A stretch of DNA of 64,000 bases from the NCBI GenBank assembly GCA_017438945.1, contig JAFRUI010000011.1, positions 21,652-85,651 of the forward strand. The letters run 5' to 3'. Position 1 is the stretch's first letter, and every line of letters begins with the position of its first letter. The stretch comes from Bacteroidales bacterium. Its GTDB lineage: Bacteria > Bacteroidota > Bacteroidia > Bacteroidales > WCHB1-69. The notes beneath the pieces were generated by a model. It ran no database searches, was not told where the DNA came from, and saw nothing but the letters and a program-made list of their open reading frames with translations. The translations under genes and the position numbers were made by a program. Of the stretch, positions 8,764 to 17,631 are shown piece after piece.

Positions 8764-9903
8764 ATGCTAAATAAAGAACTCCTCAGGTCAGTCGTCACGA
8801 TGACGCCCGCCATTTTGAAGCACAAGAGCCTCGAAACGCTGAAACCGTTGCGGATGGTCACGCCCTTCACGGTGCGGAATGCGCTCTACATGTCCATTCC
8901 GACCGGCATCTTGTTGACCGTCATTATGTTGCTGGGAAAGCTGAACACGCAGACTTGGACCGTGGCTCCTGACTTCCACTTCGTGCTGACGCTTTCGCTG
9001 AACTGCGCCCTGTTCTTCCTGCTGTTCCTCTACGTCTTCAGCATCCTCAAGAGCGGCATGCGCGTGGCATGGCGATTCGCGTTGGCCACCATAGGGGCGC
9101 TGGTCATCGCCGCCTCTTTCTCCTTGCTCTCCAACTGGGTGAAAAACCAGATGTACGAAGGGCAGCTGCTGGAGCATCTTGGTGACAATGTGCTGAAAGA
9201 CAGTTTGATTGCCGTCATCACCATCTTGATTACAGTGCTGATTTACATGCTTAGCCGGCGCCATCAGATGGAGATGGAGAACGAACGCCTGCAGTCCGAA
9301 AATCTGTTGGTGCGTTATGAAACGCTTGAGAACCAGTTGGATCCGCACTTTCTGTTCAATTCGCTGAACACGCTGAGCGGGCTGATCGGGACCGACGACG
9401 AGAAGGCGCAGGCCTATTTGATGCAGTTGGCCTCCACCTACCGCTATACCATCCAGCAGAACAAGCTGGTGCCTTTGGCCGACGAGCTCGCCTTCGCTGA
9501 CGCCTACCTCTACATGATGAATATCCGTTACGGCGACAGCCTCACGGTTGTCCGCCATTTCGACGAGGTGCAAAGCGGCTATTACGTGGTGCCCATCAGC
9601 GTGCAGCTGCTGATAGAGAACGCCATCAAGCACAATGTGGTCAGCAACCGGCACCCGCTCACCATCACGGTGTCGTCCACCGGCCACGGCAGTCTGCGGG
9701 TCAGCAACTCAATGTGCCCGAAAGAGGAGGACTCAACCTCGGAAGGCATCGGTCTATCCAACATGGACAAGCGCTACGAGCTGATTGCCGGCGAGCATAT
9801 CTCGGTGAGCAACGACGGAACAGCGTTTTCCGTGGAGATTCCCCTCATTCCCGCTCAGAAAGCGGAAGCCATCCTCGCTAAGCTTGGAGAGGAGATGGGG
9901 TGA
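8764..9903 (+). CDS. LytS/YehU-type sensor histidine kinase
   Basis: A 379-residue membrane kinase. Residues 1-180 contain about four transmembrane helices (near 40-58, 75-95, 100-120, 148-165) with no recognisable sensor domain. A short coiled coil (RRHQMEMENERLQSENLL) leads to the His_kinase domain, where His195 in LDPHFLFNSLNTLSGL is the phospho-acceptor. The ATPase domain has an N box (LIENAIKHNV) and a G box (EGIGLSNMDKRY). The family phosphorylates LytTR response regulators, and one is encoded 63 bp downstream. The signal is unknown. Confidence 0.9.
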   Translation: MLNKELLRSVVTMTPAILKHKSLETLKPLRMVTPFTVRNALYMSIPTGILLTVIMLLGKLNTQTWTVAPDFHFVLTLSLNCALFFLLFLYVFSILKSGMRVAWRFALATIGALVIAASFSLLSNWVKNQMYEGQLLEHLGDNVLKDSLIAVITILITVLIYMLSRRHQMEMENERLQSENLLVRYETLENQLDPHFLFNSLNTLSGLIGTDDEKAQAYLMQLASTYRYTIQQNKLVPLADELAFADAYLYMMNIRYGDSLTVVRHFDEVQSGYYVVPISVQLLIENAIKHNVVSNRHPLTITVSSTGHGSLRVSNSMCPKEEDSTSEGIGLSNMDKRYELIAGEHISVSNDGTAFSVEIPLIPAQKAEAILAKLGEEMG

Positions 9904-9910
9904 GTATCAG

Positions 9911-9950
9911 GTTTCAAGATTCAAAGTTCAAAGTTCAAGGTTCAAAACTC
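9911..9950. repeat. Word repeat, TTCAAAGTTCAAGG family
   Basis: Degenerate tandem copies of a TTCAAAG/TTCAAGG heptamer fill most of the 63-bp gap between the kinase and regulator genes. The same phrase occurs at 11641-11682 and 35781-35817. Confidence 0.7.
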
Positions 9951-9966
9951 AATTCACCATTCACTA

Positions 9967-10737
9967 ATGAAAAAAGTTGTAATCATCGAGGACGAGGCCA
10001 TTGCGGCGCAGCGGCTCAGCCATTTGCTCGGCGAGGTGTCGCCGGAGAGCACGGTGGAGCAGGTTTTGCAGTCGGTGGAGGAGACGGTGGAGTGGTTCTC
10101 CGCGCACCCTTTCCCCGACCTGGTGTTCATGGACATCCACTTGGCCGACGGCAACGCATTCCGCATTTTCGACAAGGTGTCCTTCCCGTGCCCGATCATC
10201 TTCACCACGGCCTACGACCAATATGCGCTGCAGGCCTTCAAGGTGAACAGCATCGACTACCTGCTCAAGCCCATCGGCAAGGAGGATTTGCAGCGGGCGT
10301 TGGACAAATGGGCCATTTTGTCGGGGAATGGAAACGACACAACGGGTAATCAGCAGCTTGACGCGCTTGTCAAGATGTTCAGCCAGCAGTCGCAGCGGTA
10401 TCCTTCCTACTTCCTCATCCCCGTTAAGGACAAGTTGGTGCCCCTGGCGGTCAATGAGATAGCTTGTTTCTACTTGGAGGACAAGGTGTCGCGGGCGTTG
10501 ACCTATCCGGGCAAGACCGTGGTGATTGGGAAGCCGTTGGACGTGATTGCCGAGCAGTTAGACCCGGGGCTGTTCTTCCGCGCCAACCGTCAGTTCGTGG
10601 TGGCGCACAAGGCCATCGAAGGGATCACGGTATGGTTCGGCGGGAAGCTGCGGCTCACGCTGTCGGTGCCCGTTCCGGAGGAAATCACCATCAGCAAGTC
10701 GAGGGTCCCGGAGTTCAAGGAATGGTACATACAGTGA
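9967..10737 (+). CDS. LytTR family response regulator
   Basis: A 256-residue regulator with an N-terminal receiver domain and a C-terminal LytTR DNA-binding domain. Receiver residues are visible: acidic pair in VVIIEDEAIAA, phospho-acceptor Asp56 in LVFMDIHLADG, Thr in FTTAYD, and Lys in LLKPIGKEDL. The LytTR part (about residues 145-250) has FLIPVKDKLVPLAVNEIACF, LFFRANRQFVV and the closing SKSRVPEFKEW. The regulator is expected to be phosphorylated by the kinase encoded just upstream. It ends 3 bp from the end of the convergent lipoprotein gene, so no terminator fits between them. Its target genes are not evident. Confidence 0.92.
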   Translation: MKKVVIIEDEAIAAQRLSHLLGEVSPESTVEQVLQSVEETVEWFSAHPFPDLVFMDIHLADGNAFRIFDKVSFPCPIIFTTAYDQYALQAFKVNSIDYLLKPIGKEDLQRALDKWAILSGNGNDTTGNQQLDALVKMFSQQSQRYPSYFLIPVKDKLVPLAVNEIACFYLEDKVSRALTYPGKTVVIGKPLDVIAEQLDPGLFFRANRQFVVAHKAIEGITVWFGGKLRLTLSVPVPEEITISKSRVPEFKEWYIQ

Positions 10738-10740
10738 CTT

Positions 10741-11598
10741 TTAGTTCTCCGCCACGTGCCCGACGTTCACCAGCCACTTGCCGGCCTGGGTCAGGAACGG
10801 TTCAAGGAGATCGTAGGAAATCACGCAAGCTGGCATACCGGCCGCATAACAGGCGATTTCGTACTGCTGATAAACGAACTCCACGCCGTCCTCACGGAAG
10901 ATAGGCGCAGCCTGCGGAAGCGGGAAGAAATCATTGTTCTCCATCGTCAGCATGTTCTCCATCTCACTGGCATCTGATTCGAAATACTGCGAGAAGATGT
11001 TGTCCTTGACCAATTCGGTAAGTTCGTCCATCGACTCCTCACGGAAAATGTCGTAGTCGATGCGTCGACCGTCGGATTTGCGGAAAGTCTGCCCTTGCAT
11101 CAGATACCAGCCATGGGCACCCCCCGCGAAGCCCTCCTGAGTGTAGAGGTAGGTGATATAACGATCTGTTTCGTATATTTTTGAAAATTTGATGTCCTTA
11201 TAGCAGGAAATCCCCTTGATACTGGGCATGTCGGGGATAATATTCTGCTGGAAATCGTTCAACACACTGTTCTTATAATGTTCCAGCATTTTAGTCCCAT
11301 TTTCAGCACTACCCTCGTAAGTGCCGCCAAGCTGCTCGGACATCCACTCGCGGATATTATTGATTGCGAAGAAGTTGCCCGATTCGGGGAAATCAGCCGT
11401 GATCTTCACCGTACCGGTAATTTTGTTCACCTCCACGGAATCGGCAAAGGTGATTGTCCGCGTGTTGATGTCGGCCGGGGTAATCTGCGAAAGCGAGGTG
11501 AGGGAATTCAACGCCTGCGTGTCGATTTTGGTCTTACAACCGGCGAGCATCAACATCAGCCCGCATAATAGTCCAACTGCAAAAAGGGTTTTCTTCAT
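10741..11598 (-). CDS. DUF3298/RsiV-like lipoprotein
   Basis: A 285-residue secreted protein. The signal peptide ends in a lipobox, LMLAGC, so it should be lipid-anchored. The body resembles the DUF4163-DUF3298 pair found in RsiV and related periplasmic proteins. The DUF3298 part includes FAGGAHGWY and the FREDGVEFVYQQYEIACYA strand typical of that domain. In Bacillus RsiV this region binds lysozyme, but many Bacteroidota homologues have no sigma factor beside them and their function is unproven. Here there is also no ECF sigma gene nearby. It reads in the same direction as the ribosomal genes upstream but is separated by a terminator and has its own -7 box. Confidence 0.75.
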   Translation of the reverse strand: MKKTLFAVGLLCGLMLMLAGCKTKIDTQALNSLTSLSQITPADINTRTITFADSVEVNKITGTVKITADFPESGNFFAINNIREWMSEQLGGTYEGSAENGTKMLEHYKNSVLNDFQQNIIPDMPSIKGISCYKDIKFSKIYETDRYITYLYTQEGFAGGAHGWYLMQGQTFRKSDGRRIDYDIFREESMDELTELVKDNIFSQYFESDASEMENMLTMENNDFFPLPQAAPIFREDGVEFVYQQYEIACYAAGMPACVISYDLLEPFLTQAGKWLVNVGHVAEN

Positions 11599-11624
11599 GA
11601 CGATTTCGATTTTTTTTACGGCAG

Positions 11625-11632
11625 CAAAAATA
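11625..11632 (-). promoter_or_regulatory. Bacteroides-type -7 box for the lipoprotein gene
   Basis: On the minus strand the sequence is TATTTTTG, matching TAnnTTTG. It is 26 bp before the ATG at 11598. Confidence 0.5.
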
Positions 11633-11640
11633 CAAAAAAA

Positions 11641-11682
11641 GTTTCAAGTTGAACCTTGAACTTTGAACCTTGAACCTTGAAC
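11641..11682. repeat. Word repeat, TTGAACC/TTGAACTT family
   Basis: Five or six degenerate copies of a TTGAACC heptamer lie between the terminator of the ribosomal operon and the promoter of the lipoprotein gene. It is the reverse complement of the phrase at 9911-9950. Confidence 0.75.
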
Positions 11683-11713
11683 AAAAAAAGGCTTCCGGAT
11701 TGACGGAAGCCTT
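11683..11713 (-). terminator. Terminator after rpsS
   Basis: On the minus strand, GGCTTCCG and CGGAAGCC form a stem with a six-base loop followed by seven T residues. It lies 58 bp after the rpsS stop and shows that the ribosomal transcript ends here. Confidence 0.85.
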
Positions 11714-11770
11714 AATATAGAATGGTGATAATTTCGATGGAAGATAACCTAATTTCAAAAGGGAAGGCGA

Positions 11771-12049
11771 TTACTTGGAGCCTTTGTCCTTTTGGCCGGC
11801 ATGACCGCGGAAGATACGGGTGGGCGCGAACTCACCGAGTTTGTGACCAACCATGTTCTCTGTGACATACACGGGGATGAACTTGTTCCCGTTATGCACA
11901 GCGATGGTAAGGCCTACAAAGTCGGGGGAGATCATGGAAGAACGGGACCACGTTTTGATGGTTGATTTCTTTCCTGACTCCTGGGCAGCGATCACACGTT
12001 GTTCCAGTTTGAAATGGATATACGGTCCTTTTTTTAATGAACGACTCAT
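11771..12049 (-). CDS. rpsS: 30S ribosomal protein S19
   Basis: A 92-residue protein of normal S19 length beginning [19 protein letters not shown]. It has the family core [20 protein letters not shown] and the [18 protein letters not shown]-terminal signature. S19 binds 16S rRNA in the head of the small subunit with S13. The ATG at 12049 is preferred because the only upstream candidate is a TTG two codons earlier, which would add residues not seen in the family. The gene lies 17 bp after rplB. In most bacteria rplV follows, but here a terminator follows instead. Confidence 0.97.
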   Translation of the reverse strand: MSRSLKKGPYIHFKLEQRVIAAQESGKKSTIKTWSRSSMISPDFVGLTIAVHNGNKFIPVYVTENMVGHKLGEFAPTRIFRGHAGQKDKGSK

Positions 12050-12066
12050 AATCAATAGCTTTTAGG

Positions 12067-12891
12067 TTATTTCTTTCTTCTTTCAACGATATACTGGGAA
12101 GAATTCTTCTTCGGATGACGGGTCTTGTAGCCTTTAGCGGGCATACCTTTGCGGGAACGCGGGTTACCGCCGGATGCACGGCCTTCACCACCACCCATCG
12201 GGTGATCGACAGGGTTCATGACGACACCGCGGTTGCGCGGACGGCGACCGAGCCAGCGGCTGCGGCCTGCCTTACCGGACACCTCAAGGCTGTGGTCTCC
12301 GTTGGAGACGATGCCGATGGTGGCCTTGCATGCGCAGAGGATCATGCGGGTTTCGCCAGAAGGCAGTTTGATGATGGCGTAGCGGCCGTCACGGGACATC
12401 AGCTGTGCGTAGGAGCCGGCGCTGCGGGCGATTTTGCCGCCCTGACCGGGACGCATCTCGATGTTGTGGATAATGGAGCCGAGGGGGATCTCACCGATGG
12501 GGAGGCTGTTGCCCAAGTCGGGGGCGACGCCTGTGCCGCTGATGATCTGCTGACCCACCTTGATGCCATGAGGAGCCACAATGTAGCGTTTCTCGCCATC
12601 AGCATAGAACAGCAACGCGATACGAGCCGAACGGTTCGGGTCGTATTCAATCGTTTTTACGGTAGCCGGTACACCATCTTTGTTTCTTTTAAAATCTATG
12701 ATGCGATACATCTGCTTATGACCGCCTCCGCGGTACCGTATCGTCATCTTACCACTGTTGTTACGGCCGCCGGTGCTGTGTTTCGGGCACAAGAGGCTCT
12801 TTTCGGGTTTGTTCGTGGTAATGTCATCGTAAGCGCTAATCACTTTGAAGCGCTGACCCGGCGTTACTGGTTTGTACTTTTTTAATGCCAT
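12067..12891 (-). CDS. rplB: 50S ribosomal protein L2
   Basis: A 274-residue L2, full length. It begins [20 protein letters not shown] and contains the [18 protein letters not shown] core. The conserved peptidyl-transferase-proximal loop reads [20 protein letters not shown], with the key His in DHPMGG. L2 sits at the subunit interface and supports peptidyl transfer. The gap to rplW upstream (12892-12959) is unusually long for this operon and carries a word repeat just before the rplB ATG. Confidence 0.98.
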   Translation of the reverse strand: MALKKYKPVTPGQRFKVISAYDDITTNKPEKSLLCPKHSTGGRNNSGKMTIRYRGGGHKQMYRIIDFKRNKDGVPATVKTIEYDPNRSARIALLFYADGEKRYIVAPHGIKVGQQIISGTGVAPDLGNSLPIGEIPLGSIIHNIEMRPGQGGKIARSAGSYAQLMSRDGRYAIIKLPSGETRMILCACKATIGIVSNGDHSLEVSGKAGRSRWLGRRPRNRGVVMNPVDHPMGGGEGRASGGNPRSRKGMPAKGYKTRHPKKNSSQYIVERRKK

Positions 12892-12900
12892 TTTTTTTAA

Positions 12901-12937
12901 GGTTATAGGTTATGGGTTATGGGTTATTGAAGCTCAA
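12901..12937. repeat. Word repeat of the AATAACC family inside the ribosomal operon
   Basis: Read on the plus strand, it is GGTTATAGGTTATGGGTTAT followed by GGGTTATTGAAGC. Read with the genes, it is TTCAATAACC copies ending about ten bases before the rplB ATG. It must be transcribed with the operon. Related elements are at 23361-23397, 29187-29242, 35058-35093 and 61654-61688. Confidence 0.8.
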
Positions 12938-12959
12938 TAGCCGAAACCGTCACCCGTTA

Positions 12960-13250
12960 TTAAATGTTACTGTAGAAATCGATTTTTTGGTCTTTGTCGA
13001 CGAAGACGTAAGCCTTCTTGAAATTGTTCTTTTGTCCTAAGATGACACCAGCCTTGGTGTTGCGGGCGGTGGCTTTGCCGCGTTGGATGAGTGTGTTCAC
13101 ACGCACCACTTTCACGTTGTAGATGGCCTCGATCTCGCGTTTGATCTCGGGTTTCGTGGCCTCGCGCGTCACCATGAAGCCGTAGCGGTTGTATTTCTCC
13201 GCCACGTTGTTCATCTTCTCGCTGATGATGGGTTTTATAATGATACTCAT
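12960..13250 (-). CDS. rplW: 50S ribosomal protein L23
   Basis: A 96-residue L23 of usual bacterial length, beginning MSIIIKPIISEKMNNVAEKY. It has the VTREATKPEIKREIEAIYNV motif and the C-terminal KAYVFVDKDQKIDFYSNI. The protein lies near the exit of the ribosomal tunnel and docks trigger factor and SRP. It starts 25 bp after rplD. Confidence 0.97.
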   Translation of the reverse strand: MSIIIKPIISEKMNNVAEKYNRYGFMVTREATKPEIKREIEAIYNVKVVRVNTLIQRGKATARNTKAGVILGQKNNFKKAYVFVDKDQKIDFYSNI

Positions 13251-13275
13251 TGTTCTGACTTTTTAAGGGTTTGAA

Positions 13276-13905
13276 TTATTCGCCTAACATTTTCTCCAGT
13301 TCCTTCAAGCTGCTCTCGCAGATGATGAGGTTGTTGGCGTTAAGCACATTATACGTATTGGCATCGATGGCGCGCATGATGTTGGTGCGTTGCAGGTTGC
13401 GACCGGAGAGGAAAACGTTGCGGTCGTTCTCAGGCAGCAGCAGCAGGGTCTTCTGACCTTCGAGCTTGAGGTTCTTGAGCATAGCCTTGTACTCCTTGGT
13501 CTTAGGCGCGTTGAAGGTGAAGTCTTCCACCACCGTGATCTTGCCTTCCTGTTGTTTGTAGGTGAAGGCGGAGAAGCGGGCGAGGCGTTTCACTTTCTTG
13601 TTGAGCTTGAAGCCGTAGTCGCGCGGATGAGGGCCGAACACGGTGGCACCGCCGCGGATGGTCGGGCTCTTGATGCTACCGGCACGGGCGCCGCCAGTAC
13701 CTTTCTGCCGTTTCAGCTTGCGAGTGCTGCCTGACACGGTGGAGCGTTCCAGCGTATTGTGCGTGCCTTGTCTCTGATTTGCCAAATATTGTTTCACGTC
13801 AAGCCAGATGGCGTGATCGTTCGGTTCCACGTTGAAGATCTTATCGTTCAGGGTAACCGTCTTTGCAGTCGCGCTGCCGTCTATTTTATAAACTGTTAGC
13901 TCCAT
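13276..13905 (-). CDS. rplD: 50S ribosomal protein L4
   Basis: A 209-residue L4. The tunnel-lining extended loop is visible as [20 protein letters not shown] and [21 protein letters not shown]4 binds 23S rRNA domain I and, in enterobacteria, represses its own S10 operon; whether that occurs here is unknown. Its ATG overlaps the end of rplC by 10 bp (ATGGAGCTAA contains the rplC stop), which suggests translational coupling. Confidence 0.97.
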   Translation of the reverse strand: MELTVYKIDGSATAKTVTLNDKIFNVEPNDHAIWLDVKQYLANQRQGTHNTLERSTVSGSTRKLKRQKGTGGARAGSIKSPTIRGGATVFGPHPRDYGFKLNKKVKRLARFSAFTYKQQEGKITVVEDFTFNAPKTKEYKAMLKNLKLEGQKTLLLLPENDRNVFLSGRNLQRTNIMRAIDANTYNVLNANNLIICESSLKELEKMLGE

Positions 13906-14525
13906 CTCTCAATAATTATATATGAACCATTGGCTCCCGGAACGGAACCTTTAACTAATACTAAATTCTTCTCGGGGACGATCTTGACGATCTGGAGGTT
14001 GATGACCTTCACTTTGGCGTTGCCCATCTGGCCGGCCATGCGCATGCCTTTGAACACGCGTGACGGGTAAGAGGATGCACCCATAGAACCGGGGGCTCTC
14101 AAACGGTTGTGCTGACCGTGGGTGGCGTCGCCGACACCGCGGAAATGGTGGCGTTTCACAACACCTTGGAAGCCTTTACCCTTGGAGGTGCCGCTGACAT
14201 CCACGAACTCGCCTTCCTCGAAGACGGTGACGTCAAGCACTTCACCCAGGGACTTGCGGTGTCCTTCCTCGAAGCGGGTAAACTCACGCACAATCTTCTT
14301 CGGCGTGGTACCGGCCTTCTCGAAGTGACCCTTCAGCGACTTGGTCGTGTTTTTCTCTTTCTTCTCGTCATAAGCCAATTGGATAGCGCTGTAGCCGTCC
14401 TTCTCGACGGTTTTGACTTGCGTGACCACGCAAGGACCAGCCTCTAACACCGTGCACGGCACAACCTTGCCGGAGGCATCGTAGATGCTAGTCATCCCAA
14501 TTTTTTTTCCTATTAATCCTGACAT
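13896..14525 (-). CDS. rplC: 50S ribosomal protein L3
   Basis: A 209-residue L3 beginning [20 protein letters not shown], with the signature [20 protein letters not shown] and the basic [20 protein letters not shown] loop near the peptidyl transferase centre. It is the first gene of this transcript. rpsJ (S10), which normally precedes rplC, is absent; a 319-bp divergent spacer lies upstream instead. A -7 box at 14647-14654 would give a leader of about 115 nt. Confidence 0.97.
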   Translation of the reverse strand: MSGLIGKKIGMTSIYDASGKVVPCTVLEAGPCVVTQVKTVEKDGYSAIQLAYDEKKEKNTTKSLKGHFEKAGTTPKKIVREFTRFEEGHRKSLGEVLDVTVFEEGEFVDVSGTSKGKGFQGVVKRHHFRGVGDATHGQHNRLRAPGSMGASSYPSRVFKGMRMAGQMGNAKVKVINLQIVKIVPEKNLVLVKGSVPGANGSYIIIERWS

Positions 14526-14646
14526 TTTTGGTTAGATTTATAAAATAATTTGACTTTTTCCGCTCGTTTCGATACTTAATTATTTCACCCAAACACTTGA
14601 AAATCAACCATTTGGATTACAAAAACCAGTTTTTCTAACAAGCGTG

Positions 14647-14654
14647 CAAATATA
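14647..14654 (-). promoter_or_regulatory. Bacteroides-type -7 box for the rplC operon
   Basis: The minus strand reads TATATTTG followed by CACGC, an exact TAnnTTTG match. No convincing TTTG -33 box is seen at 19-22 bp. Confidence 0.5.
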
Positions 14655-14808
14655 CACTTTTTCTTTATACTCAGCAACTTGCGTGAAAAAAGTTTTCAAC
14701 ACTGTTTGGAAACCCGAAGACAGGCACGACACCCAGTGCCAAAAACAACCTCCAAATTGTTAAAGAAATCTATCGAAATTATTTAGAGCTGCAAAAACAA
14801 AAAAAATG

Positions 14809-14816
14809 TATATTTG
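14809..14816 (+). promoter_or_regulatory. Bacteroides-type -7 box that fixes the start of the type-B surface protein
   Basis: TATATTTG lies 28 bp before the ATG at 14845. An in-frame ATG at 14806 would sit inside or before this box and so upstream of the predicted transcript start. The ATG at 14845 is therefore preferred. Confidence 0.55.
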
Positions 14817-14844
14817 CCGAATTATATTATTGAATATAAAATAT

Positions 14845-17547
14845 ATGGAAAAGAACATACATTGGTTTGACATATCCTTGAAGAAAGTGGCGCTGTACCT
14901 GCTATTCGCCACGGTGTCTTCATTCCACCTCCACGCGCAAATCGACAACCTCTTCTGGTTCGCCGCACCGGATATTTCAGCCAACCACGCACATAACCCG
15001 ATCACCTTCTGTTTCACCTCGTTCAGCAGTCCCGCAACCGTCACCATCTCCCAGCCGGCAAACCCCGCATTCACTCCGGTGACCGTAAACCTCAACCCTT
15101 ACAGCTACTATGCGCTGGATGTCACCAGTCAAGAGGGCATTGTGGAGACCGCACCCGAAAACACCGTGTGCAACTATGGTTTCAAGATTGTCTCTACCGC
15201 CAACATCACCACCTACTACCAGTTGGGTGCCAACAACAGCGAGATCTACACTCTCAAGGGACGTAACGGTTTGGGCACCGACTTCACCGTGCCGATGCAG
15301 AACTTCCTGGTGGACGGTCCTCCGTCAGATCCGCGCAACAGCATCGAAATCGTGGCCACGGAAAACAACACCACGGTGACCATCATCCCGTCGAAGCCGC
15401 TGCAAGGCGGCATTCCGGCCGGAACCCCCATCACCATCACGCTCAACGCAGGACAGTCTTACTGCATCAAATCGGCGGACCAGTCGGCCGCCGGGCACCT
15501 CACCAACACACGCATCACCTCCGACAAACCCATCGCGGTGAACTCCACCGACGACTCCGTGGCCAGCAACCAAATCTCGGGCTACTCGGGACAGGACCTG
15601 GTGGGCGAGCAGATTGTCCCTGACGAATACGCCGGCGACTTCTTCATCGCCATGTACAACAACCGACTGTTCGAGAATATCTGCATCATCCCCATACACG
15701 ACACCACCCACGTATACATTAACGGAAGCACCACTCCGGCGGCCACGCTGAACACTGGGCAGAGCTACACCTACATGCCCAGCAATTCGCCCACCATCGC
15801 CACCATGATCACTTCCGACAAACCGATTCACGTGTTCCAAGTGACGGGCTCCGACGGCGAGGCGGGCGGCACGCAACTTCCCGCGTTGGGCTGCACCGGC
15901 TCCCAGGAAGTCGTCTACGCGCGCCCCTCCTACTCCACCCACATGCGCCTGTCCATCGTAGTGCCCACGAACTACGTCACCGGGTTCACCATGACCGCCG
16001 GCAACAACAACATCCCCTTGACTCCCACCGACTTCACCATGCTTCCCTACAATAATGCCTGGTCATACTGCTACAAAGACTTCTCAAGCTCCGTCCCCAC
16101 GCAGACCGTCATGATGATCCAGAACTCCCTCGGCCCATTCCACCTCGGCATTCTCGACTACTACTCCGGAATGTCCTCCTCCTTGGGTTACTTCAGCGAC
16201 TACAGCAGTGTGGGACACATCGACGTTTACATGCGCGACCTTTACTGTCTGCACGACTCTGTGCCGTTCAACTACATCACCGAAAACATCGACACCGTGT
16301 TCCTCATCACGCCGGCGGGAGACACGCTGACGCAGGAGCCGTATGTCATCCACGACCTCACGCTTGCCGACACGGGCAAATACTACTTGCTGGCGCACAG
16401 TGCCATCGGATGTGAAGACACGTGGCTGCTCGACAGCATCAACATCCAGTTAGTCAACTCCTACAAGCCCGACCTCGGCCCCGACCAATATCTCTGCACC
16501 GGTGAAATCGCCGTGATAAGAGCCAATTACGCCGCCGACGGAGTGCAATATTACTGGAGTACTGGAGACACCGGGGACTCCATCGAGGTGATCACTTCCG
16601 GCGAATATATCCTCAATGTTTCGGTGGATAATTCCGCGAACCTGGCCTGCGAAAGCTCCGACACCGTGCTGGTACAGTTCTACCCTGTACCCCATGCCGA
16701 CCTTGAAGCGGACATCCTTTCCGGCTGTACCCCTCTCACCGTCCATTTCACCGACATCTCCTTCCCGGATCCGGACAGTCTGACCACCGAGTGGATGATT
16801 TTTGACGAAGACTTCAACATCATCGACTACTCCAACGAGGACAACCCCGTGATCACATTTGAGGAAGCGGGTTCCTATTCCGTGAAATTGGTCATCACCA
16901 TGCCGGAAGGCTGTAAAGACTCGGTGACGAAATGGAACTACATTGTCACCTCCCCGCAGCCTGAAATCGACTTCCTCGCTTCACCGGAGATCTCCATGAT
17001 GAGCGAGAACGGCGGCAACGTGGATTTCACCGCCTATCTGTCAGACAACGTGCAGGATAACCCGACCAACAATTTAATATGGAGTTTCGGTGATGGTGAG
17101 ACTGCCGAAAACGAGACCTCCACCTCGCACCTCTATTCCACCTGGGGCGACTATGTGGTGACCCTGACGCTAATCACCCAAGGGGGGTGCGGCGACTCGG
17201 TGAGCCACTCCGTGATTATCGAAGACGACTTGATTTTCCCGAACGTGATCACCCCTAACGGTGACGGCATCAACGACGTGTGGGCCATCGAGAACCTCAA
17301 CACCGACATCAATCCGGAAGATCCCGACGAATACCGCCACAACGAGCTGCGCATCAGCGACCGCTGGGGCAAAGTGGTGTTCCATACCAAAAACTACGAC
17401 ACTTGGGCAAAGGATGGACAAATCCACGAAGGGACCAATCCGTTCACTGGCAACGACCTCAGCGACGGGGTCTATTTCTACACTTTCACCTACAAAGGCA
17501 AGGCCAAGACCACGCAGTGGCACGGATCCATCACGATTATCCGATAG
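14845..17547 (+). CDS. Surface protein with IgGFc-binding-like, PKD and T9SS type-B sorting domains
   Basis: A 900-residue secreted protein. A signal sequence (about residues 13-33, ending LHAQ) leads to an N-terminal half that resembles the IgGFc-binding domain (VTSQEGIVETAPENTVCNYG, DFTVPMQNFLVDGPP, PIHVFQVTGSDGEAGGTQLP). Ig/PKD-like modules follow, including LIWSFGDGETAENETS, the PKD FGDG signature. The last 100 residues are a CHU_C/gliding-motility C-terminal domain (FPNVITPNGDGINDVWAIEN, DGVYFYTFTYKGK), the type-B T9SS signal. It is expected to be exported to the cell surface or medium. Adhesion is a plausible role but is inferred. It is divergent from rplC. Confidence 0.88.
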   Translation: MEKNIHWFDISLKKVALYLLFATVSSFHLHAQIDNLFWFAAPDISANHAHNPITFCFTSFSSPATVTISQPANPAFTPVTVNLNPYSYYALDVTSQEGIVETAPENTVCNYGFKIVSTANITTYYQLGANNSEIYTLKGRNGLGTDFTVPMQNFLVDGPPSDPRNSIEIVATENNTTVTIIPSKPLQGGIPAGTPITITLNAGQSYCIKSADQSAAGHLTNTRITSDKPIAVNSTDDSVASNQISGYSGQDLVGEQIVPDEYAGDFFIAMYNNRLFENICIIPIHDTTHVYINGSTTPAATLNTGQSYTYMPSNSPTIATMITSDKPIHVFQVTGSDGEAGGTQLPALGCTGSQEVVYARPSYSTHMRLSIVVPTNYVTGFTMTAGNNNIPLTPTDFTMLPYNNAWSYCYKDFSSSVPTQTVMMIQNSLGPFHLGILDYYSGMSSSLGYFSDYSSVGHIDVYMRDLYCLHDSVPFNYITENIDTVFLITPAGDTLTQEPYVIHDLTLADTGKYYLLAHSAIGCEDTWLLDSINIQLVNSYKPDLGPDQYLCTGEIAVIRANYAADGVQYYWSTGDTGDSIEVITSGEYILNVSVDNSANLACESSDTVLVQFYPVPHADLEADILSGCTPLTVHFTDISFPDPDSLTTEWMIFDEDFNIIDYSNEDNPVITFEEAGSYSVKLVITMPEGCKDSVTKWNYIVTSPQPEIDFLASPEISMMSENGGNVDFTAYLSDNVQDNPTNNLIWSFGDGETAENETSTSHLYSTWGDYVVTLTLITQGGCGDSVSHSVIIEDDLIFPNVITPNGDGINDVWAIENLNTDINPEDPDEYRHNELRISDRWGKVVFHTKNYDTWAKDGQIHEGTNPFTGNDLSDGVYFYTFTYKGKAKTTQWHGSITIIR

Positions 17548-17576
17548 TAGATTTCATTCGTTCGCAACGACAAACA

Positions 17577-17614
17577 AAAAGAGAGACAGGGCACGCCCCG
17601 TCTCTCTTTTCTTT
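17577..17614. terminator. Bidirectional terminator
   Basis: GAGAGAC and GTCTCTC form a stem with an inner GGG/CCC extension. It is flanked by an A run on the left and TTTTCTTT on the right, and lies between convergent genes ending at 17547 and 17632. Confidence 0.75.
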
Positions 17615-17631
17615 ATCGTAATAGCGGAGAA

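Larger units (their letters stand above)
14526..14844. other. Divergent promoter region between rplC and the type-B surface protein gene
   Basis: This is the only gene-free stretch of more than 300 bp. It carries two outward-facing -7 boxes, one for each flanking gene. I see no coding sequence, no rpsJ remnant and no repeat in it. The part nearest rplC would be a transcribed leader of about 115 nt. Confidence 0.6.

Noticed and set aside
14526-14844. Degraded rpsJ upstream of rplC
   Set aside because: No frame in this stretch gives S10-like sequence. It contains only promoter-like elements.
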